Assembly: GCA_032622095.1 (NCBI GenBank)
Contig: CP136065.1
Coordinates: 240,353,530 to 240,417,529, forward strand
DNA length: 64,000 nucleotides
Direction: 5' to 3'
Source of the DNA: Siphonodentalium dalli
Taxonomy: Eukaryota; Mollusca; Scaphopoda; Gadilida; Siphonodentaliidae
Position numbers and translations under genes: made by a program
Part shown: positions 54,601 to 64,000 of the stretch, piece after piece
How the letters are laid out: every line of letters starts with the position of its first letter
Position numbering within the stretch: the first letter of the stretch is position 1
Notes under the pieces: generated by a model
What the model saw: the letters and a program-made list of their open reading frames with translations, nothing else
The model's database searches: none
Told to the model about the DNA's origin: nothing

Positions 54601-57600
54601 AGAATGATAAGGCGATCATTGTATGACTATCGACTGTAAGATAAGCAGGGTTCAGAATGATAAGGCGATACGGTATGTCTATCGAGTGTAAGAGAAGCAG
54701 GTATCAGAATGATAAGTCGATCATGGTATGACTATCGAGTGTAAGAGGAGCAGGTATCAGAATGATAAGGCGATCACGGTATGACTATCGACTGTAAGAG
54801 AAGCAGGGTTCAGAATGATAAGGCGATCATGGTACGACTATCGACTGTAAGAGAAGCAGGTATCAGAATGATAAGGCGATCATGGTATGACTATCGACTG
54901 TAAGAGAAGCAGGTATCAGAATGATAAGACGATCATGATATGACTATCGACTGTAAGAGAAGCAGGTATCAGAATGATAAGGCGATCATGGTATGACTAT
55001 CGACTGTAAGAGAAGCAGGTATCAAAATGATAAGACGATCATGATATGACTATCGACTGTAAGAGAAGCAGGTATCAGAATGATAAGACGATCATGGTAT
55101 GATTATCGAGTGTAAGATAAGCAGGGTTCAGAATGATAAGGCGATCATGGTATGACTATCGACTGTAAGAGAAGCAGGTATCAGAATGATAAGACGATCA
55201 TGATATGACTATCGACTGTAAGAGAAGCAGGTATCAGAATGATAAGACGATCATGATATGACTATCGACTGTAAGAGAAGCAGGTATCAGAATGATAAGG
55301 CGATCATGGTATGACTATCGACTGTAAGAGATGCAGATTTCAGAATGATAAGGCGATCACGGTATGACTATCGACTGTGAGAGAAGCAGGTATCAGAATG
55401 ATAAGACGATCATGATATGACTATCGACTGTAAGAGAAGCAGGTATCAGAATGATAAGACGATCATGATATGACTATCGACTGTAAGAGAAGCAGGTATC
55501 AGAATGATAAGACGATCATGATATGACTATCGACTGTAAGAGAAGCAGGTATCAGAATGATAAGACGATCATGATATGACTATCGACTGTAAGAGAAGCA
55601 GGTATCAGAATGATAAGGCGATCATGGTATGACTATCGACTGTAAGAGATGCAGATTTCGGAATGATAAGGCGATCACGGTATGACTATCGACTGTAAGA
55701 GAAGCAGGGATCAGAATGATAAGGCGATCATGGTATGACTATCGACTGTAAGAGAAGCAGGTATCAGAATGATAAGACGATCATTGTATGACTATCGACT
55801 GTAAGAGAAGCAGGGATCAGAATGATAAGGCGATCATGGTATGACTATCGACTGTAAGAGAAGCAGGTATCAGAATGATAAGGCGATCATGGTATGACTA
55901 TCGACTGTAAGAGAAGCAGGGATCAGAATGATAAGGCGATCATGGTAAGACTATCCACTGAAAGAGAAGCAGGAATCAGAATGATAAGGCGATCATGGTA
56001 TGACTATCGACTGTAAGAGAAGCAGGGTTAAGAATGATAAGGCGATCACGGTATGACTATCGACTGTAACAGAAGCAGGGATCAGAATGATAAGGCGATC
56101 ATGGTATGACTATCGACTGTAAGAGAAGCAGGGTTAAGAATGATAAGGCGATCACGGTATGACTATCGACTGTAAGAGAAGCAGGGTTCAGAATGATAAG
56201 TCGATCATGGTATGACTATCGACTGTAAGAGAAGCAGGGTTCAGAATGATAAGGCGATCACGGTATGACTATCGACTGTAAGAGAAACAGGGTTCAGAAC
56301 GATAAGGCGATCATGGTATGACTATCCACTGTAAGAGAAGCAGGGTTCAGAATGATAAGGCGATCACGGTATGACTATCGACTGTAAGAGAAGCAGGTAT
56401 CAGAATGATAAGGCGATCATGGTATGACTATCGACTGTAAGAGATGCAGATTTCAGAATGATAAGGCGATCACGGTATGACTATCGACTGTAAGAGAAGC
56501 AGGGATCAGAATGATAAGGCGATCATGGTATGACTATCGACTGTAAGAGAAGCAAGGTTAAGAACGATAAGGCGATCACGGTATGACTATCGACTGTAAG
56601 AGAAGCAGGGTTCAGAATGATAAGGCGATCACGGTATGACTATCGACTGTAAGAGAAGCAGGGTTAAGAATGATAAGGCGATCACGGTATGACTATCGAC
56701 TGTAAGAAAAACAGGGTTCAGAACGATAAGGCGATCATGGTATGACTATCCACTGTAAGAGAAGCAGGGTTAAGAATGATAAGGCGATCACGGTATGACT
56801 ATCGACTGTAAGAGAAGCAGGGTTCAGAATGATAAGGCGATCACGGTATGACTATCGACTGTAAGAGAAACAGGGTTCAGAACGATAAGGCGATCATGGT
56901 ATGACTATCCACTGTAAGAGAAGCAGGGTTAAGAATGATAAGGCGATCACGGTATGACTATCGACTGTAAGAGAAGCAGGGTTCAGAATGATAAGGCGAT
57001 CATTGTATGACTATCGACTGTAAGAGAAGCAGGGTTAAGAATGATAAGGCGATCATGGTATGACTATCCACTGAAAGAGAAGCAGGGTTAAGAATGATAA
57101 GGCGATCATGGTATGACTATCCACTGTAAGAGAAGCAGGGTTAAGAATGATAAGGTGATCACGGTATGACTATCGACTGTAAGAGAAGCAGGGTTAAGAA
57201 TGATAAGGTGATCATGGTATGACTATCCACTGTAAGAGAAGCAGGGTTCAGAATGATAAGGCGATCACGGTATGACTATCGACTGTAAGAGAAGCAGGGT
57301 TAAGAATGATAAGGTGATCATGGTATGACTATCCACTGTAAGATAAGCAGGGTTCAGAATGATAAGGCGAACATGGTATGACTATCGAGTGTAAGAGGAG
57401 CAGGTATCAGAATGATAAGGCGATCACGGTATGACTATCGACTATAAGAGAAGCAGGGTTCAGAATGATAAGGCGATCATGGTACGACTATCGACTGTAA
57501 GAGAAGCAGGTATCAGAATGATAAGGCGATCATGGTATGACTATCGACTGTAAGAGAAGCAGGTATCAGAATGATAAGACGATCATGATATGACTATCGA

Positions 57601-60600
57601 CTGTAAGAGAAGCAGGTATCAGAATGATAAGGCGATCATGGTATGACTATCGACTGTAAGAGAAGCAGGTATCAGAATGATAAGACGATCATGATATGAC
57701 TATCGACTGTAAGAGAAGCAGGTATCAGAATGATAAGACGATCATGGTATGATTATCGAGTGTAAGATAAGCAGGGTTCAGAATGATAAGGCGATCATGG
57801 TATGACTATCGACTGTAAGAGAAGCAGGTATCAGAATGATAAGACGATCATGATATGACTATCGACTGTAAGAGATGCAGGTATCAGAATGATAAGACGA
57901 TCATGATATGACTATCGACTGTAAGAGAAGCAGGTATCAGAATGATAAGGCGATCATGGTATGACTATCAACTGTAAGAGATGCAGATTTCAGAATGATA
58001 AGGCGATCACGGTATGACTATCGACTGTGAGAGAAGCAGGTATCAGAATGATAAGACGATCATGATATGACTATCGACTGTAAGAGAAGCAGGTATCAGA
58101 ATGATAAGACGATCATGATATGACTATCGACTGTAAGAGAAGCAGGTATCAGAATGATAAGACGATCATGATATGACTATCGACTGTAAGAGAAGCAGGT
58201 ATCAGAATGATAAGACGATCATGATATGACTATCGACTGTAAGAGAAGCAGGTATCAGAATGATAAGGCGATCATGGTTTGACTATCGACTGTAAGAGAT
58301 GCAGATTTCAGAATGATAAGGCGATCACGGTATGACTATCGACTGTAAGAGAAGCAGGGATCAGAATGATAAGGCGATCATGGTATGACTATCGACTGTA
58401 AGAGAAGCAGGTATCAGAATGATAAGACGATCATTGTATGACTATCGACTGTAAGAGAAGCAGGGATCAGAATGATAAGGCGATCATGGTATGACTATCG
58501 ACTGTAAGAGAAGCAGGTATCAGAATGATAAGGCGATCATGGTATGACTATCGACTGTAAGAGAAGCAGGGATAAGAATGATAAGGCGATCATGGTAAGA
58601 CTATCCACTGAAAGAGAAGCAGGAATCAGAATGATAAGGCGATCATGGTATGACTATCGACTGTAAGAGAAGCAGGGTTAAGAATGATAAGGCGATCACG
58701 GTATGACTATCGACTGTAAGAGAAGCAGGGATCAGAATGATAAGGCGATCATGGTATGACTATCGACTGTAAGAGAAGCAGGGTTAAGAATGATAAGGCG
58801 ATCACGGTATGACTATCGACTGTAAGAGAAGCAGGGTTCAGAATGATAAGTCGATCATGGTATGACTATCGACTGTAAGAGAAGCAGGGTTCAGAATGAT
58901 AAGGCGATCACGGTATGACTATCGACTGTAAGAGAAACAGGGTTCAGAACGATAAGGCGATCATGGTATGACTATCCACTGTAAGAGAAGCAGGGTTCAG
59001 AATGATAAGGCGATCACGGTATGACTATCGACTGTAAGAGAAGCAGGGTTCAGAATGATAAGGCGATCACGGTATGACTATCGACTGTAAGAAAAACAGG
59101 GTTCAGAACGATAAGGCGATCATGGTATGACTATCCACTGTAAGAGAAGCAGGGTTAAGAATGATAAGGCGATCACGGTATGACTATCGACTGTAAGAGA
59201 AGCAGGGTTCAGAATGATAAGGCGATCACGGTATGACTATCGACTGTAAGAGAAACAGGGTTCAGAACGATAAGGCGATCATGGTATGACTATCCACTGT
59301 AAGAGAAGCAGGGTTAAGAATGATAAGGCGATCACGGTATGACTATCGACTGTAAGAGAAGCAGGGTTCAGAATGATAAGGCGATCATTGTATGACTATC
59401 GACTGTAAGAGAAGCAGGGTTAAGAATGATAAGGCGATCATGGTATGACTATCCACTGAAAGGGAAGCAGGGTTAAGAATGATAAGGCGATCATGGTATG
59501 ACTATCCACTGTAAGAGAAGCAGGGTTAAGAATGATAAGGTGATCACGGTATGACTATCGACTGTAAGAGAAGCAGGGTTAAGAATGATAAGGTGATCAT
59601 GGTATGACTATCCACTGTAAGAGAAGCAGGGTTCAGAATGATAAGGCGATCACGGTATGACTATCGACTGTAAGAGAAGCAGGGTTAAGAATGATAAGGT
59701 GATCATGGTATGACTATCCACTGTAAGATAAGCAGGGTTCAGAATGATAAGGCGAACATGGTATGACTATCGAGTGTAAGAGAAGCAGGTATCATAATGA
59801 TAAGTCGATCATGGTATGACTATCGAGTGTAAGAGGAGCAGGTATCAGAATGATAAGGCGATCACGGTATGACTATCGACTGTAAGAGAAGCAGGGTTCA
59901 GAATGATAAGGCGATCATGGTACGACTATCGACTGTAAGAGAAGCAGGTATCAGAATGATAAGGCGATCATGGTATGACTATCGACTGTAAGAGAAGCAG
60001 GTATCAGAATGATAAGACGATCATGATATGACTATCGACTGTAAGATAAGCAGGTATCAGAATGATAAGGCGATCATGGTATGACTATCGACTGTAAGAG
60101 AAGCAGGTATCAGAATGATAAGACGATCATGATATGACTATCGACTGTAAGAGAAGCAGGTATCAGAATGATAAGACGATCATGGTATGATTATCGAGTG
60201 TAAGATAAGCAGGGTTCAGAATGATAAGGCGATCATGGTATGACTATCGACTGTAAGAGAAGCAGGTATCAGAATGATAAGACGATCATGATATGACTAT
60301 CGACTGTAAGAGAAGCAGGTATCAGAATGATAAGACGATCATGATATGACTATCGACTGTAAGAGATGCAGGTATCAGAATGATAAGACGATCATGATAT
60401 GACTATCGACTGTAAGAGAAGCAGGTATCAGAATGATAAGGCGATCATGGTATGACTATCAACTGTAAGAGATGCAGATTTCAGAATGATAAGACGATCA
60501 TGATATGACTATCGACTGTGAGAGAAGCAGGTATCAGAATGATAAGACGATCATGATATGACTATCGACTGTAAGAGAAGCAGGTATCAGAATGATAAGA

Positions 60601-63600
60601 CGATCATGATATGACTATCGACTGTAAGAGAAGCAGGTATCAGAATGATAAGACGATCATGATATGACTATCGACTGTAAGAGAAGCAGGTATCAGAATG
60701 ATAAGACGATCATGATATGGCTATCGACTGTAAGAGAAGCAGGTATCAGAATGATAAGGCGATCATGGTTTGACTATCGACTGTAAGAGATGCAGATTTC
60801 AGAATGATAAGGCGATCACGGTATGACTATCGACTGTAAGAGAAGCAGGGATCAGAATGATAAGGCGATCATGGTATGACTATCGACTGTAAGAGAAGCA
60901 GGTATCAGAATAATAAGACGATCATTGTATGACTATCGACTGTAAGAGAAGCAGGGATCAGAATGATAAGGCGATCATGGTATGACTATCGACTGTAAGA
61001 GAAGCAGGTATCAGAATGATAAGGCGATCATGGTATGACTATCGACTGTAAGAGAAGCAGGGATAAGAATGATAAGGCGATCATGGTAAGACTATCCACT
61101 GAAAGAGAATCAGGAATCAGAATGATAAGGCGATCATGGTATGACTATCGACTGTAAGAGAAGCAGGGTTAAGAATGATAAGGCGATCACGGTATGACTA
61201 TCGACTGTAAGAGAAGCAGGGATCAGAATGATAAGGCGATCATGGTATGACTATCGACTGTAAGAGAAGCAGGGTTAAGAATGATAAGGCGATCACGGTA
61301 TGACTATCGACTGTAAGAGAAGCAGGGTTCAGAATGATAAGTCGATCATGGTATGACTATCGACTGTAAGAGAAGCAGGGTTCAGAATGATAAGGCGATC
61401 ACGGTATGACTATCGACTGTAAGAGAAACAGGGTTCAGAACGATAAGGCGATCATGGTATGACTATCCACTGTAAGAGAAGCAGGGTTCAGAATGATAAG
61501 GCGATCACGGTATGACTATCGACTGTAAGAGAAGCAGGTATCAGAATGATAAGGCGATCATGGTATGACTATCGACTGTAAGAGATGCAGATTTCAGAAT
61601 GATAAGGCGATCACGGTATGACTATCGACTGTAAGAGAAGCAGGGATCAGAATGATAAGGCGATCATGGTATGACTATCGACTGTAAGAGAAGCAGGGTT
61701 AAGAACGATAAGGCGATCACGGTATGACTATCGACTGTAAGAGAAGCAGGGTTCAGAATGATAAGGCGATCACGGTATGACTATCGACTGTAAGAGAAGC
61801 AGGGTTAAGAATGATAAGGCGATCACGGTATGACTATCGACTGTAAGAAAAACAGGGTTCAGAACGATAAGGCGATCATGGTATGACTATCCACTGTAAG
61901 AGAAGCAGGGTTAAGAATGATAAGGCGATCACGGTATGACTATCGACTGTAAGAGAAGCAGGGTTCAGAATGATAAGGCGATCACGGTATGACTATCGAC
62001 TGTAAGAGAAACAGGGTTCAGAACGATAAGGCGATCATGGTATGACTATCCACTGTAATAGAAGCAGGGTTAAGAATGATAAGGCGATCACGGTATGACT
62101 ATCGACTGTAAGAGAAGCAGGGTTCAGAATGATAAGGCGATCATTGTATGACTATCGACTGTAAGAGAAGCATGGTTAAGAATGATAAGGCGATCATGGT
62201 ATGACTATCCACTGAAAGAGAAGCAGGGTTAAGAATGATAAGGCGATCATGGTATGACTATCCACTGTAAGAGAAGCAGGGTTAAGAATGATAAGGTGAT
62301 CACGGTATGACTATCGACTGTAAGAGAAGCAGGGTTAAGAATGATAAGGTGATCATGGTATGACTATCCACTGTAAGAGAAGCAGGGTTCAGAATGATAA
62401 GGCGATCACGGTATGACTATCGACTGTAAGAGAAGCAGGGTTAAGAATGATAAGGTGATCATGGTATGACTATCCACTGTAAGATAAGCAGGGTTCAGAA
62501 TGATAAGGCGAACATGGTATGACAATCGACTGTAAGAGAAGCAGGTATCAGAATGATAAGACGATCATGGTATGACTATCGACTGTAAGAGAAGCAGGGT
62601 TCAGAATGATAAGGCGATCACGGTATGACTATCGACTGTAAGAGAAACAGGGTTCAGAACGATAAGGCGATCATGGTATGACTATCCACTGTAAGAGAAG
62701 CAGGGTTAAGAATGATAAGGCGATCACGGTATGACTATCGACTGTAAGAGAAGCAGGGTTCAGAATGATAAGGCGATCATTGTATGACTATCGACTGTAA
62801 GAGAAGCAGGGTTAAGAATGATAAGGCGATCATGGTATGACTATCCACTGAAAGAGAAGCAGGGTTAAGAATGATAAGGCGATCATGGTATGACTATCCA
62901 CTGTAAGAGAAGCAGGGTTAAGAATGATAAGGTGATCACGGTATGACTATCGACTGTAAGAGAAGCAGGGTTAAGAATGATAAGGTGATCATGGTATGAC
63001 TATCCACTGTAAGAGAAGCAGGGTTCAGAATGATAAGGCGATCACGGTATGACTATCGACTGTAAGAGAAGCAGGGTTAAGAATGATAAGGTGATCATGG
63101 TATGACTATCCACTGTAAGATAAGCAGGGTTCAGAATGATAAGGCGAACATGGTATGACTATCGACTGTAAGAGAAGCAGGGATCAGAATGATAAGGCGA
63201 TCATGGTATGACTATCGACTGTAAGAGAAGCAGATTTCAGAATGATAAGGCGATCACGGTATGACTATCGACTGTAAGAGAAGCAGGGTTCAGAATGATA
63301 AGGCGATCACGGTATTACTATCGACTGTAAGAGAAGCAGGTATCAGAATGATAAGACGATCATGGTATGACTGTCGACTGTAAGAGAAGCAGGGTTCAGA
63401 ATGATAAGGCGATCGTTGTATTACTATCGACTGTAAGAGAAGCAGGTATCAGAATGATAAGACGATCATGATATGACTATCGACTGTAAGAGAAGCAGGT
63501 ATCAGAATGATAAGGCGATCATGGTATGACTATCGACTGTAAGAGAAGCAGGGTTCAGAATGATAAGGCGATCGTGGTATGACTATCGACTGTAAGAGAT

Positions 63601-64000
63601 GCAGATTTCAGAATGATAAGGCGATACGGTATGACTATCGACTGTAAGAGAAGCAGGTATCAGAATGATAAGGCGATCATTGTATGACTATCGACTGTAA
63701 GAGAAGCAGGGTTCAGAATGATAAGGCGATCATGGTATGACTATCGAGTGTAAGAGAAGCAGGTATCAGAATGATAAGTCGATCATGGTATGACTATCGA
63801 GTGTAAGAGGAACAGGTATCAGAATGATAAGGCGATCACGGTATGACTATCGACTGTAAGAGAAGCAGGGTTCAGAATGATAAGGCGATCATGGTACGAC
63901 TATCGACTGTAAGAGAAGCAGGTATCAGAATGATAAGGCGATCATGGTATGACTATCGACTGTAAGAGAAGCAGGTATCAGAATGATAAGACGATCATGA
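48647..64000 (+). repeat. 53-bp satellite array, ~290 copies, with higher-order structure
   Basis: The monomer can be described as CTGTAAGAGAAGCAGG, a 3-5 base variable site (GTTC, TATC, GTTA, GATC, AATC or ATTTC), AGAATGATAAG, then GCGATCACGG or close, TATGACTATCGA. The array starts abruptly at 48647 and runs off the window. Period is 53 with only three single-base indels seen (one near 52421, two at GCGATACGG monomers near 54563 and 54667). Rare variants recur at multiples of 53: GGTAAGACTATCC at 50647, 55944, 58594 and 61085 (gaps of 100, 50 and 47 units); GGCGAACATG at 52651, 54082, 57366, 59751, 62507 and 63143 (27, 62, 45, 52 and 12 units). CTGTGAGAG at about 55376, 58026 and 60517 gives 50 and 47 units. 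Stops occur in every frame, so it is not coding. Confidence 0.99.

Noticed and set aside
48647-64000. Coding repeat protein in the satellite
   Set aside because: The 53-bp unit is not a multiple of three, and TAA/TGA/TAG occur in every frame within a few units.

Overview
The window is eukaryotic nuclear DNA, most likely from an invertebrate animal. A mollusc is my best guess: the transposon mix (Harbinger, Helitron, Ty3/gypsy, LINE), the many foldback elements, and short motifs such as AGGGAGATAACTCC and GGGCCATAACTCC fit what I recall of bivalve and gastropod genomes. That is inference, not an identification. I find no intact host gene, no rRNA and no canonical tRNA. Every stretch with recognisable protein homology is a decayed transposable-element gene.

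Layout. 1-2650 is AT-rich non-coding DNA that may be the tail of a long LTR, followed by a (TA)n tract. 3.7-7.6 kb is a mosaic of small repeats: a 325-bp MITE with 9-bp target duplication, two palindromic elements, a dispersed repeat with a second copy at 30 kb, and degenerate tandem DNA. 7.65-8.68 kb (minus) is a nearly full-length PIF/Harbinger transposase with one frameshift. 9.3-13.9 kb holds a 33-bp minisatellite that reads as an 11-residue protein repeat, a 1.6-kb foldback structure and another minisatellite. 15.5-18.9 kb (plus) is a chain of dead transposon genes in one orientation: Harbinger fragment, Helitron fragment fused to a second Harbinger fragment, Helitron Rep region, Ty3/gypsy integrase. 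A second MITE copy is at 20.2 kb. 23.4-24.8 kb is a LINE reverse-transcriptase pseudogene. 26-30 kb has a tRNA-related SINE-like piece, dispersed repeats and a 551-bp element with G-rich terminal inverted repeats.

30.25-36.97 kb is tandem DNA: about 2.7 copies of a ~347-bp repeat ending in AATAAA and A29, then 3.3 nearly identical copies of a 1,730-bp unit. The last copy abuts a 1.19-kb inverted-repeat element with a 6-bp target duplication (36992-38178). 40.5-41.0 kb is a ~51-bp minisatellite in which each unit is a hairpin. 41.1-45.7 kb (minus) has a LINE-like 3' end, a possible gag remnant and a Ty3/gypsy RT-RNase H-integrase pseudogene. 46.2-47.8 kb contains three inverted repeats, two of them nearly perfect hairpins (46-bp arms with one mismatch; 58-bp arms with none).

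From 48647 to the end (15.35 kb, about 290 copies) the window is one uninterrupted 53-bp satellite that continues past the edge. Diagnostic variants recur about every 45-54 monomers, so it has higher-order structure near 2.65 kb. With the foldback density and tandem arrays, this suggests heterochromatic or pericentromeric-type DNA. No genes here work together as a pathway; the biology on show is transposon accumulation and tandem amplification.
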